Of a DNA stretch of 64,000 bases, positions 33,212-43,988 are shown one piece after another. Below the pieces are notes generated by a model. That model had not been told where the DNA came from. It saw only the letters and a program-made list of their open reading frames with translations, and ran no database searches. The stretch comes from Azolla caroliniana (Eukaryota; Polypodiophyta): positions 13,268,001 to 13,332,000 of the forward strand of contig JBHGNT010000005.1 of NCBI GenBank assembly GCA_043228905.1, in the 5' to 3' direction. A program made the position numbers and the translations under genes. Position 1 is the first letter of the stretch; each line of letters starts with the position of its first letter.

Positions 33212-33519
33212 ATTGTTCGACATACTCCACTCCACGACTACGAAAATGACGATGACGACAACGATGATGGCCTTGACCCCATCGGGGAAGCGTAACCCGT
33301 ACTGTGGGTTCGACTAGGCAAGGCCTTGGCCCACGAGTGTGCCATGTGTTAGTTAGTCAGGGTAAGAGTCGGACAAGTGTGGAAGCGTAAGAGTCGACAA
33401 TGTTCAGAAAAGATAGAGTCGGAGTTGGATCGACAAGGTGGATCAATGAGTTAGCATTTTTGCCGACTAAATAAAAATAATTATAGATAGTAAAGTTAGT
33501 TAGAAGTTTTGGATAGTTC
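33212..33519. other. Possible LTR remnant of gypsy I
   Basis: A TGTTAGTTAGTCAGGG start at 33347 follows the coiled-coil ORF. Words such as GAGTCGGA and GAGTCGACAA repeat. The region is cut off by gypsy K at about 33520. No second copy in the window to confirm an LTR. Confidence 0.35.
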
Positions 33520-34691
33520 TTACCGATAGGTAGTGCCAAAATTTAGAGCTTCCCGCTCGGTTGTCGAGTAGGTTCTTTCCGCGGTGGAGAGTTTCTGACT
33601 CACGTAGTATACTGGCTTATACCAGTTCGGCTCCGTCAGCTGCATTAGGGAACTGCCAATTGCCACATTTGATGCATCTACAAATTCGTGAAAAGGTTTC
33701 TCCAAATCTGGAGGTTGTACCGCAGGAACTTTAGTAAGCATTTTCTTTAGGCAATCATAAGCATCTTGCTCCACTGTTGCCCATTGGAAAGGTGTTTTGT
33801 GCACTGCTTTGTGCAACAGTATGGCCACATCGGCAAGATAACGAATCATCTGACTATGCCACCTAATTCGTCCCAAGAACCGACTAAGAGCTTTTGCATG
33901 GTTGGTGCTGGTGCTTCTAATATTGTCTTTACTTTGTCAGGATCAACTGCTATTCCATATTGTCTTACTATATGTCCTAGCAATGCACTACTTGTTACGC
34001 CAAATGCACATTTGGCCAAATTGAGACTCAATCAACCTTGTCGACATCGGTCTAAACATAGTCGAAAACGTTTTAAGTGGTTGGTCTTTCGACTATAGAC
34101 TGCAAAGTCATCGAGAAAAACTTGCATGAATGCAGGAATGTAATCAATAAATGTTTCTTGAATTAGCCGTAGAAATGTCGTTGGAGCCACTGCCACAAAT
34201 ACTTCCCATTCGGTTACAAAAGTTGTCTTTTCTTGATCGTCCGGATGCATGCAAACTTGATTATACCCACTGAAACCATCAAGGAAACTATAAATCTCAC
34301 GGTTTACTACTACATCTAGAATATCGTCCATAAATGGTAACGAAAATGCGCCTATTCTTGTAGCCGCATTGAGTTTCCTGTAATCGACACATACCCGAAT
34401 TTTACCATTCTTCTTAGGTATGACTACAATCGAACTCAACCAAGTTGCCTTATTTACTAGTCGAATAAATTCAACTCTGAGTAACTTGTTGATTTCTTGC
34501 TTGATTTTCACCGCATAATTTGGATTTAATCGGTAATGGCGTTGTTGTAGAGGCTTTGCATCCTTATGTAAATATATCTGATGTTGGCAAAATGTTGGAT
34601 CTAATCCTTTCATGTCTTCGAATGACCAAGCAAAGACATCCTTATATTGTCTCAATAAATTCTTTAATTCCTCCTTTTGAGCTGCTAGCAT
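33520..34691 (-). pseudogene. Element K reverse transcriptase-RNase H
   Basis: Starts LAAQKEELKNLLRQYKDVF and FEDMKGLDPTF. RT motifs: WLSSIVVIPKKNGKIRVCVD, YSFLDGFSGYNQ (motif A), VFLDDFAVYS (catalytic FLDD, usual for the Tat group). Two residues of the PFG.. motif are changed (VAPTTFLR). A frameshift at about 34030 leads to ALLGHIVRQYGIAVDPDKVK, another near 33870, then RNase H with VDASNVAIGSSLMQLTEP and STTEREAL to 33520. Broken but recent enough to read easily. Confidence 0.87.
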
Positions 34692-34892
34692 CTATTTCGT
34701 TATTAGTATTGTCTTAGGTTCTACGTCGGTGTCGATATCGGCTAAATTTAATTCCTCCAGTACCGATGCTTGTACTCTTTGAGACACCTGCATTTCGTTT
34801 TCCGTGGCTTCCTACTATAATCGAATCTCTTTTAATATCCCCTCATCAAACGGAACTTCATCTTCCTTGTCTTCAATATAAGAAGTTAGCGT

Positions 34893-35561
34893 CTACAAAA
34901 TGTTTACTTCGAATAACGAAATTATTTTTAGGTTCTCATTAAAATATCGGTCTTCCTCCGCTTCATCTAGTCCTTCCATCATATTAACTGACTCTGCATG
35001 AACTGGTAGACATTGATGAGCCATATTGACTTTGTCCTGAGTTGATATCCAAATTTTAGTTTTACCCTTCCTGAATGTTAACACATTCTTGTTCCAATTT
35101 TGCTTAATATTAGTCATTTTTAACCATGGTCGATCTAACAAGAGTGGATATGCTCCAGGAGCATCCAAATGAAGCACCACTGATGATATTTGAAAAGCAT
35201 GGCCCCCTAAAATGTCTACCATCCTTATTGATGACATTAACTCCTTAACCACGATCAACAATAGTTCTGGCAACTTTGTGACCGTGAATTATCACTTTTA
35301 TTCAAGGACTTTGTTCATCCATGATCGTCGGATCATTGTGATCAACTGACTATATGTAAATGATACTAGTTCTCCATCTTTTTGTGCAAGAAGAGCCACC
35401 TTTTCTCTAGAATAGGGCACTAATTTTAGTAATCCTGACAAAGGTAATGAAACTTGATAGTCGGCCAAATTTCTCCAAGTCTCGTCTTGTTCCTCGATTG
35501 GTAATATCTCGGATTGAGGAGCAGATTTCTCGTTATTTGATAACTCATTATCCTGCATCAT
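34893..35561 (-). pseudogene. Element K gag end and protease region
   Basis: Two frames. 35561-35298: DETWRNLADYQVSLPLSGLLKLVPY. 35273-34893: LPELLLIVVKELMSSIR, LHLDAPGAYPLLLDRPWLK and IKQNWNKNVLTFRKGKTKI, the segment around and after protease in Tat-type gypsies. The catalytic Asp-Ser/Thr-Gly itself would lie at the frame break near 35280 and is not clear. 34692-34892 is a short acidic linker. Confidence 0.7.
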
Positions 35562-35568
35562 TCGGGTG

Positions 35569-36022
35569 TGTTAAGAGACAAGCTCAACATCGGCTGGATC
35601 GGCTGAGCAAGCCGAGGACTGGATCGGTTGGGACCAATCGGTTAGGCCAGACTAGTGCGTAAAACAGGTGCGTAAACCGGTACGCAGACTGGTGCGTAGG
35701 AAGGCCATATCAATGTGTAAACCGAAAGGCCGTTAGAGAGATATTCCTCGTAAGGAATAGTTTTGGGAGTAAGAGTCGAAGCTCATTTATGAGTAGTCAA
35801 GTACTGTCAGTACTTGTGTCAGCCCGACTGCTAGGGCTTGTATAAAAGTGCTCACTGAGCACATTCTATGCACAAATTGAGTATTATTTTTGAATTAAGT
35901 TCTTGTGTTTCACTCACTCTCTCTGTCTCTCCCGTGAGTACTATGCAAACCTAAGCTTTCCATTAAACCTGCGTTTTTTGTTGTTCAGTTTCCTGTATTG
36001 CTTTCACACGCAATTCTTTTCA
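35569..36022 (+). repeat. 5' LTR of copia L
   Basis: 454 bp, TGTTAAGAG to TTTTCA, same family as the LTRs of N. TATAAAAG near 35841. The PBS TGGTATCAGAGCG follows at once. Confidence 0.9.
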
Positions 36023-36103
36023 TGGTATCAGAGCGCGAGGGTTGAGAACCTCTACAGCCGACTTTGCTTGAAGGAAAAACCAACGAAGAAGAACAAGAAA
36101 ACC

Positions 36104-36640
36104 GATGGACAGAGGAATGGCTAGATGGTCCAGGTCTGTCTCAGGGGTTTGGCGTCGAAGTTCGGGGCGTTCCGAACTGCTGTGTGTACCCGGGAGAATA
36201 CGCCGTCCTTTTTCGACTTACAGTCGATGCTCCTGGTAGAGGAGAACCATGCAGGTGCGTCAACGAGCACGCACACCGACAACAAGATGTTGTACACGGA
36301 AGGAGATAGGCCCCAAGGTCGTGACGGACGAGGTGAGTCGGTACGCAATGGAGGCGGCCGACAGGATCAAGGAAGAAGGCACCAAAGTGATGCGGACAAC
36401 AATTCCAGACCCTCCGGAAATAGGGGGAGTTGGGGCAACGAAAACCGGCAAGGGAAATCCGCCGTGGATTGCTGGTACTGTGGCAAGAAAGGCCACAAGG
36501 GAGAGCGAGTGTTGAAAAAAGCGCGCCGAGTCGGAGAGGACCGGTTCCAGACATACCGACAAAGGAAACCGGCAGCGATCGCACTACGCCGAAGGCTCTG
36601 GAAAAGTCAAATAAGGGTCAGTCTTCGTGACGAGACATGA
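36104..36640 (+). pseudogene. Element L gag, internally deleted
   Basis: The start MDRGMA at 36104 is joined out of frame to the C-terminal third (MVQVCLRGLASKFGAF at 36125), a loss of about 440 bases compared with the gag of N. The rest is open to 36638: ENTPSFFDLQSM, Arg/Gly/Asn-rich region, zinc knuckle CWYCGKKGHKGE then a frame slip that loses the last Cys. No gag function expected. Confidence 0.85.
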
Positions 36641-36659
36641 AGCAAACTCAATGAAGAAG

Positions 36660-37582
36660 ATCACCCCGAAGTAGGAGGAGGTGTGGTACGTCGACTCCGA
36701 CGCGTCAAACCACATGACGTGCCACGAGGAGTGGTTCTCATACCTTGAGAAACCGACGCAACCAGGAGTAGTCGCAACCGGAGACAACACTCCGCATCCG
36801 ATTGCGAATGTCGGTGAAGTTCCCTTGAGCCATGTCGGGCAGAATGGGAAACTCATGGACGTGTTACACGTCCCAAAAATCACAGAGAACCTGGTGTCGG
36901 TCGGGCAGATCGTCGACCAGGGGATGCAGGTTCAGTTTACGCATCTCAGGTGCTTTATTGAGGAAGAAAGCCGTGTTATTGCGCAAGGGCGCAGAGATGG
37001 GAGGATGTTTATCCTTGACTCTAGTGACGGTGGCACCGCAATGTTCGCGAAGGGACATAAAGTCGAGTCGGACATCGACTTATGGCACAGGCGGATAGGC
37101 CACGTCAACTACCAGCGGCTTCAAGACCTGCAATCGAAACAGGTGGTGTTCGGATTGCCCAAATTTAGTGGTCGAAAGGCACAAAATTGTGAAGCCTGCC
37201 AGCTTGGGAAGCAACACCGACTTCCCTTCCCGAACAAGCGTAACCGGAGCCGAAACAAGCTCGACTTGATACACTCCGATGTGTGGGAGCCGGCACAAAA
37301 CGTTAGTCTTGGCGGGAGCCGATATTTCGTGTCCTTCATAGACGACTACACGCGGCACACGTGGATCTACCTCATTGAGAGGAAGAGCGAAGTCTTCGAC
37401 TGTTTCCGGGACCTCAAACGGTTCGTGGAAACGGAAACAGGAAGAAAGATCAAGTGCCTGCGGTCGGATGGCGTATAAGAATATTTTTCCGGTCAATTCA
37501 ACGGTTATTTACAACAGATGAGAATTCGGCGCGAATTCAGTTGTAGATACACGTCGGAGCAAAACGGCGTGGCCGAGAGGAA
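36660..37582 (+). pseudogene. Element L protease-integrase, 5' part
   Basis: Open from 36681 to 37476. Protease: WYVDSDASNHMTCH, where the usual DSGAS Gly is Asp, probably inactive. Pre-integrase: DLWHRRIGHVNYQRLQDL and CEACQLGKQHRLPFP. Core: HSDVWEPAQNVSLGG, SFIDDYTRHTWIYL and LRSDGV, then a stop where N has a Lys codon (DGGKEYF region). Ends with SEQNGVAERN at the insertion of M. Confidence 0.88.
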
Positions 37583-37599
37583 TGTCACAAAATGTGAAT

Positions 37600-37662
37600 A
37601 TCAAGGTTTGAACTTGTGACCTTCAAACAATGGTCTGACACTTCAACCATTGCACCAACTCA
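37600..37662 (-). other. tRNA-like block, antisense, in LTR of M
   Basis: On the minus strand an A box TGGTGCAATGG (37657-37647) and a B box GTTCAAACC (37613-37605) match TRGYNNARNNG and GWTCRANNC. Their starts are 44 bases apart, as in tRNAs. An anticodon-like stem TCAGA/TTTGA with a 7-base loop and the variable-loop word AGGTC lie between. The acceptor stem is not convincing, so it is a tRNA relic, not a gene. In the 3' LTR the B box has one substitution. Confidence 0.65.
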
Positions 37663-37814
37663 TTTTCATTAATGAATACATTTTCATATTATTATTATTC
37701 AATAACTCTAGAGCACTAGACACATTAGATGACCGCCAAATGGCATGCACCCTGTACGCCAAGTGGCGCACAGCATGTATGCCAAATAGCGATCATGCAC
37801 ATTCTGATGTACAG

Positions 37815-37860
37815 TATATAAGTCGAAGATCTGCTTAGTGTTGAACCATTCCGGTTCAAC
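37815..37860 (+). promoter_or_regulatory. TATA box and predicted RNA 5' end of M
   Basis: TATATAAG at 37815. A stem-loop GTTGAACC-ATTCC-GGTTCAAC spans 37840-37860. ATTCCGGTTCAA (37848-37859), 33 bases after the TATA start, is the exact complement of the priming site at 38000-38011. The transcription start is therefore inferred to be near 37848. Confidence 0.65.
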
Positions 37861-37997
37861 ACCAGTCTTCAGCAACCTTGTAATCTTGGTTTCTGGTAAT
37901 AGAAATTCTTGTATTTTTGTCTTGTAAACATCTTCTCGTTTGTTATTATCTTCTTTTCTTCCAAATAGACCTTGTCTTCGAAGCTTGGGTCGCGACA

Positions 37998-38014
37998 GTT
38001 TGAACCGGAATCCC
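37998..38014 (+). other. Self-priming site of M
   Basis: GTTTGAACCGGAATCCC directly follows the LTR. It lacks the TGG expected for a tRNA 3' end. TTGAACCGGAAT pairs over 12 bases with 37848-37859. Confidence 0.65.
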
Positions 38015-38056
38015 ACATTTTTTTTCTCGAGTATCTAGTGAAGTTTTTCCGTCACA

Positions 38057-39196
38057 ATGGAGACCATCAGTAAACAAGAGTATATGCGTATTCTCTCAGA
38101 ACTTGACCTCCTAACAACAAAATTTGTTGCATTGGAACAAGAGAATCATAAACTTCTTGGCGACTTGCAACAAGTGAGCATTGAAAAGGCACAACAACAT
38201 GAGGAACTCTCGAAACGTGTCCAACAACTTGAAGCTATTGTGTTATCTCTTCGACAACAAGCTTCAACCTCTCAAAGTTTGTTGAAAGAACCCAAATTTA
38301 GTTTACCAACAAAATTTGATGGTACAAGGTCTCAATTCCGAGGATTCTTAAATCAAGTACGCCTTATAATTCATATGCATGCCAACCGATATCCAACTGA
38401 CGCAGCTCGAGTGAGGTTAGTTGGAACATTATTGACAGGAATCGCACTAGCATGGTTTGCACCATTGCTAGAGAAGAAATCCCCAATACTAGAAAACTTT
38501 GATACCTTTATCAACGAATTCCAAGCTACTTTTGGTGATACTGATAGTCTAAGAACAACAATAAACAAGATATGTAGGTTGCGCCAAGGAGATTGGCAAG
38601 CCTCAGCTGACGCAACTAATTTTAGTCTTCTTGCTTGTGATATCCCTTGGGATGAAGCAGCGATGATGGACTTGTTTCAGCATGGTTTGCATAATGATGT
38701 TAAAGAATTGCTCTTAACATTTCATGATGAACCCAAATCACTGACAGAAACTATTAGCCGTGCAGTTTGATGTGACAATCGTTTGTTTGAAAGACGTTCT
38801 GAGTGCCAACAAACGTTGACACACCTTAGATCTGAGCAAACATATGCCTCAACATTAGCCTCACCACCTTTAGGACCAGTGCAAGTTCCTAATCCTAATT
38901 CTTTTAATGCACCTACTCCAATGGAGATTGATGCAGCACGTCGTCGAGGTCCTTTGTCCGAAGCCGAGAAACAACGACGTCGAGCAAATCGACTTTGCCT
39001 ATATTGTGGTGGTCTAGGACATATAGCAATACATTGTCCACATCGACCAAAGAGACAATTAAATCAAGTAAGTGCTATTGAGAATTTTGATTCATGTTCT
39101 CCAGTCAAAGCCAATAAACCAAGAACTCTTGTCAACAACCCTCAATCCAATAGTTTTGATGTTCTAAGCCAACTAGATGAGTTGTTAAACGAGTAA
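38057..39196 (+). pseudogene. Chromovirus M gag
   Basis: Starts METISKQEYMRI (compare MATVSAQEY in O). Heptad-rich coiled coil at residues about 10-75 (FVALEQENHKLLGDLQQ). Retrotransposon-gag domain about 85-235 (FDGTRSQFRGFLNQVRL, AWFAPLLEK). A single TGA at 38768 falls where O has CGA (SRAVRCDN). Zinc knuckle CLYCGGLGHIAIHC near 38994-39035. Ends TTG TTA AAC GAG TAA. Apart from the one stop it is complete. Confidence 0.9.
39184..39190 (+). other. Candidate -1 frameshift heptamer in M
   Basis: G TTA AAC in the gag frame, one codon before the gag stop. A -1 slip puts the ribosome in the pol frame (RVSPAKIGAIW). The same heptamer, spacing and downstream text occur in O. Confidence 0.6.
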
Positions 39197-42100
39197 GTCC
39201 AGCCAAAATCGGAGCCATTTGGTTGGACCAACCAAAGCATATAGAACTTGTTCCGAGCTTAGGTTCCATTTCATCGATCCGAGTCAATGAAGTTTTCACA
39301 GCGCAAGTTCAACTCAGCACATCAAGATGTCATCAAGTTCTTGCATCTGCGCTCTTGGATTCAGCAACCAACTCATGTTTGATGGATCGGGATTTTGCCA
39401 CAACACAAGAAATTCTACTTTATAAGCTTCTTCGTCCAGCATCAGTAGCAGTAATTGATGGATGTTCTATTGCATCAAGAGATATTATTGAAGAATCAGA
39501 GCCTATTCGTGTAGTTCTTGGTAATTTAGCTACTGTAATATCTTTAAATATCATAAGCAGTCCCGACCATCCAATTGTTCTTGGGTTGCCGTGGTTTGAA
39601 CTTCATAATCCAAAGATTGATTGGAAGAAGCAGGAAATCATAGACTCATGAGACAACACTTTAGGGCTCATCACCACATCAACCTCAAACCTAACACCAA
39701 GACATATATCAACTATCTCTCTCAAAAGATTACATAAAGAAGCTACAATAGAAGATATGTTTGTGTTTGCAGTAATCATAACCCCATTCTCAAACCCACA
39801 AGATTCAGAGGTCCATTTGCCATCAAAGTATCAAGAATTTTCCGATGTGTTTGATAAGGTAAAGGCCACAACACTTCCTAATCATCGCCCATATGATTGT
39901 CCCATTGATTTGCATGCTGAGAAGGAACCACCATGGGGACCAATTTATAACGTTTCGCCGTCAGAATTGAAAGTTCTTCAAGAATATATTGATGGGAATC
40001 TTGCAAATGGCTTTATTCGACATTCCCATTCTCCTGCTGGCGCTCCTATTTTTTTTGTTAAGAAGAAAGATGGCTCTTTACGTTTGGTCGTAGACTATCG
40101 AGGCTTGAACAAGGTTATGATTCGAAATCGATATGCTCTACCATTGATTCCAAATCTCTTGGAACGTCTCAATGGGGCGAAATACTTCACAAGGCTAGAC
40201 TTACGAGGAGCTTACAACCTTGTTCGTATTCGACCTGGTGATGAATGGAAAACTGCATTTCGCACACGATATGGTCACTTTGAGTACACAGTAATGCCAT
40301 TCGGGCTTACAAATGCTCCAGCAGTTTTCCAACATATGGCAAATGATATCTTTCGAGATTTCCTCGATATCTTCACGATAATTTACTTGGATGACATACT
40401 AATCTACTCAAAGACACAAGAGGAGCATAATAATCATGTTCGACAAGTTCTACAACAATTACGGGAATTTGGCCTTTATGCCAAACTAGAGAAGTGTTTC
40501 TTTGACCGCAATCAAGTCGAGTTTCTAGGGTATATGGTCTCTCCAGAAGGTATTTTTATGGATCCAAAGAAAGTACAAACAATTCTAGATTGGAAAAAAC
40601 TAGGCTCAGTTCGTGATCAACAATCTTTCTTGGGATTTGCGAATTTCTACTGCAAGTTCATCAAGAGTTACTCAAAAGTTGTTTTGCCCCTCATGGAACT
40701 AACACAGAAGAATCGGCCATTTGTATGGACATCAAGCGCAACTGATGCATTTGATAGCTTGAAGAAAGCATTTACATCTGCATCTGATGCATCTGATTTT
40801 GCACTAGGAAGTGTTCTATCGCAAGTAGCGGATGATGAGAAATTACATCCAGTTGCATTTCATTCAAGAAAGTTTGAACCTGCAGAAATCAATTATGAAA
40901 TCCATGACAAAGAATTGTTGGCAATTGTTGATTCTTTCGAACAATGGCATCACTTCTTGGAAGGTTCTCCCCACCAAATTATTGTTTACAACGATCATAA
41001 AAACCTCACATACTTTCAAAATGCTCAAGTTCTAAATCGACGACAAGCTCGGTGGGCACAATTTCTAACACGGTTCAACTTTGTGATAACATATCGACCA
41101 AGAACACAACAAGGTAAAGCTGATGCCTTATCAAGACGCTCTTATTTTGCACCAAAACCGGGGGACCCAACTTACGACAATCAAGAACAAGTCCTTTTGA
41201 TCCCTATTTGTCTACGATTAATGGTGACAAATGTTGTTGAGACAACTTTGGATTCAAAATTTCTCGATTCTATTTGCTCGAGCACTGGTTCAGATGATTT
41301 TGCACAAGATATTTTAGACCACATTGTTCCAGATCGTGCTTCTTGTTCACGCTCCAAGTTTTCTCGCATGGATTATGGGAACTTCAGTTGGCATGATGGG
41401 TTGCTTTTTCGAAACAACCGTACTTATATTCTCGATGGACCTTTTCGACTTGAAGTCTTGCATCACTGCCATGATTCACCGCTAGCTGGACATTTCGGAG
41501 TTTTGGAAACATTAGAGCTAGTTACCCGAAACTATTGGTGGCCTTAGGTTCGTCAATTTGTCATAGACTATGTTTCTACTTGTGATGTATGTTGTCGATC
41601 AAAGATGCCTCGACATTGGCCATATGGTTTGTTGCACCCATTGCCCATTCCAGATGGTCCGTGGAAATCCATTTCTATCGATTTCATCATAGATCTCCCA
41701 TCTTCCCAAGGCTATGATGCAATTCTTACAGTGGTGGATCGCTTTACGAAAATGGCACATTTTCTTCCATGTAGAAAAACATTTATTAGTCAAGAATTGA
41801 CAAGTCTTGTTATGTGAGAAGTTTTCAAGCACAATGGCCTTCCAGATGAAATCATTAGTGATCATGGACCACAATTTATTGCAAAGTTTTGGACACACTT
41901 ACTTGAGAGCCTTGGAATTTCTCGTAAACTATCTTCAAGCTACCATCCTCAAACCAATGGGCAAACGGAACGCACAAATCAAACATTAGAACAATATATC
42001 CGTTGCTTTATCAACTATCAACAAGATGATTGGATGGATTTCTTACATATGGCAGAATTTGCTTACAATAATTCAATCCATTCTTCTACGGGATTCACTC

Positions 42101-42785
42101 TGTTCTTTGCAAACACAGGGTATCATCCTCGATGGATGATGCTCGAATGTCCAAAAGTCTCAAAAATCCCACGGTCAAAGATCGTCTAGAAAAACTCAAA
42201 GAAATTCAAACCAACCTTTCTCACAATTTGCTTCATGCTCAAGCCAAGTACAAGAAGGTGGCGGATAAACATCGCTTAGATTCTTCACTTGAAGACCTTA
42301 AGTTTAAAGTTGGTGATCATGTCTGGTTATTGCGTCGTAATGTGAAAACTACTCAACCAAGTGCCAAATTGGATTTCCAACGTCTAGGTCCATTTGTAAT
42401 CTCTCATCAAGTCAACGATGTTGCATTTCGTCTGGATCTACCTTCACATATGCGTCTTCATCCAGTATTTCATGTTTCATTATTAGAACCATGGACATCA
42501 AGTTCTATTCCAAATCGGGTTATCCCAACACCACCTCTGGTTCAACTTGCTGAAGGACCTGAATATGAAGTAGAAGCTATTTTGGACTCTAAGGTCATCC
42601 GCAATAAGTTATATTATCTAGTAGATTGGCTAGGATACATGCCTACGGATCAGACCTGGGAACCTGCAACGAACGTCACTAATGCCTCTGAACTTATACA
42701 AGAGTTTCATCTTCGTTATCCCCATAAACCAAAACTTAGTTCATGCATTGCGACTCATGGAACTCATCGACAAAGGAGGGGATGA
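39190..42785 (+). pseudogene. Chromovirus M pol: PR-RT-RH-INT-chromodomain
   Basis: In the -1 frame to gag. Protease: ASALLDSATNSCLMD, with DSA for the usual DSG. TGA at 39649, then 596 codons open (39757-41547). [32 protein letters not shown] and IIYLDDILIYS (YLDD intact). RNase H: ASDFALGSVLSQ, but about 16 residues before it are missing relative to O. Integrase: H-H-C-C region with LHHCHDSPLAGHFG and CDVCC, core SIDFIIDLP, ISDHGPQFIAKF and TNGQTERTNQ, with stops after WWP and VM. A frameshift near 42130 precedes the tail (42132-42785), which has a chromodomain YLVDWLGYMPTDQTWEP. Confidence 0.92.
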
Positions 42786-43036
42786 TGTCACAAAATGTGA
42801 ATATCAAGGTTTAAACTTGTGACCTTCAAACAATGGTCTTACACTTCAACCATTGCACTAACTCATTTTCATTAATAAATACATTTTCATATTATTATTA
42901 TTCAAGAACTCTAGAGCACTAGACACATTAGATGACCGCCAAATGGCGATCATGCACATTCTGATGTACAGTATATAAGTCGAAGATCTACTTAGTGTTG
43001 AACCATTCCGGTTCAACACCAGTCTTTAGCAACCTT
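42786..43036 (+). repeat. 3' LTR of M, first part
   Basis: Begins TGTCAC after the polypurine tract AAGGAGGGGATGA (42773-42785). Broken at ACCTT by copia N. Confidence 0.95.
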
Positions 43037-43490
43037 TGTAAAAGTAACGTGCGGAAGCAAGTATGAAGACCGAACACAAGGAAGAAAAACTTAGGTTTAA
43101 TGGAGAGCTTGAGTTCACACAGTATACGCGGGAGAGACAGAGAGAGTGAGAGAGGAAAACACAAGAGGTATATTCAAAAAATACACAATCTCTATTCACC
43201 ACACTCTATACATATGTGTGTTCAATGAAAACTTTTATACAAGTCCTAGAAGGACTAACCGAAGTACTGACAGTACTTCAATGCTCATTAAGAGCTCCTA
43301 CACTAACTCCCAAATATATTCCTCACGGAATATCTTTCCTAACGGCCTCCCGGTTTACGCACCGATCCGGCCCTACCTACGCACCGGTCTGCGTACCGGT
43401 TTACGCATTTGGCCTAACCGATCGGTCCCAACCGATCCAGTCCTCGACTTCTTCAGCCGATCCGGTTGATGTTGAGCTTGTCTCTCAACA
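43037..43490 (-). repeat. 3' LTR of copia N
   Basis: TGTAAAAG to CTCAACA; followed by the polypurine-complement CTCCCCCTCAAGC at 43491. A TATA-type box lies near 43235 on the complement (TATAAAAG). Confidence 0.95.
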
Positions 43491-43988
43491 CTCCCCCTCA
43501 AGCTCAACTTGAGGCTCTTCAGGATCTTCGGGCTCACAGCTCCAGTTCCTCCTGGCTTCACGCCTCGCTCGCGCTCCACGACCTGTTCGACTCCGCGCGG
43601 TTCGACCCTTCCAGTCGGCTTGTCTGCTCATTTGGCCCTTATCAGCTCTTCTGTTGTTGCGGTGTTGATGCTTCTCCTGCTGCCTTTTCTTCCGCTTGGG
43701 CCTCGGTTGATTCAGCCTATCTGAATCAAACATCCGAACCGACTCGGCTACCTCCGATCGGTTTTCGCTCTCGTCCGAGTTGGCTGTCTCCAACTTGTCT
43801 TCGGTCTTCTCACCCTCGATGGCGTCATCTTCCCCATGCGTGGTTGGCTTAGGCTCTCTCCTTCGGTTGCTCCCCTTCTGTCGGGTTCTGGACTTTTCCG
43901 CAGGTCTGCCCTCGGCTTCTTCAGCCAATCCGAAGTCGAACTCGACAACCGAGTCAACCGACTCGGTGTCGCGGTTTCCACTCCTTTC
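43491..43988 (-). other. Element N region between RNase H and polypurine tract
   Basis: A 147-codon frame at 43928-43485 is very rich in Arg, Glu, Lys and Asp (EGEKTEDKLETANSDESENR; RPKRKKRQQEKHQHRNNRR). It overlaps the polypurine tract. Element F has a similar charged stretch at the same place. Possible accessory protein or only biased sequence. Confidence 0.5.

Larger units (their letters stand above)
20440..33519 (+). mobile_element. Tat-like gypsy element I, decayed, split by LINE J
   Basis: Ty3/gypsy remnant on the plus strand. The first piece (20440-21260) is the end of RT and RNase H. The second (29362-30435) is integrase. A long decayed ORF follows (30629-33211), and then about 300 bp that may be a damaged LTR. 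ATGTCACTTGATGAA occurs on both sides of the LINE, and the reading frame LPPDNMSLDERKR rejoins across it. The 5' half is missing at the copia H junction. Protein wording matches gypsy K on the other strand. Confidence 0.75.
33520..35568 (-). mobile_element. Tat-like gypsy element K, fragment
   Basis: Minus-strand relative of element I. From 35561 down: end of gag and start of protease, protease, RT and part of RNase H, stopping near 33520. It is cut on the right by copia L at 35569, so the rest lies beyond the window. Faces element I head to head at 33520. Confidence 0.85.
37583..37997 (+). repeat. 5' LTR of chromovirus M
   Basis: 415 bp, TGTCAC to GCGACA. Compared with the 3' LTR it has 46 extra bases, bounded by GCCAAAT(G/A)GC repeats near 37737-37790. 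Confidence 0.95.
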
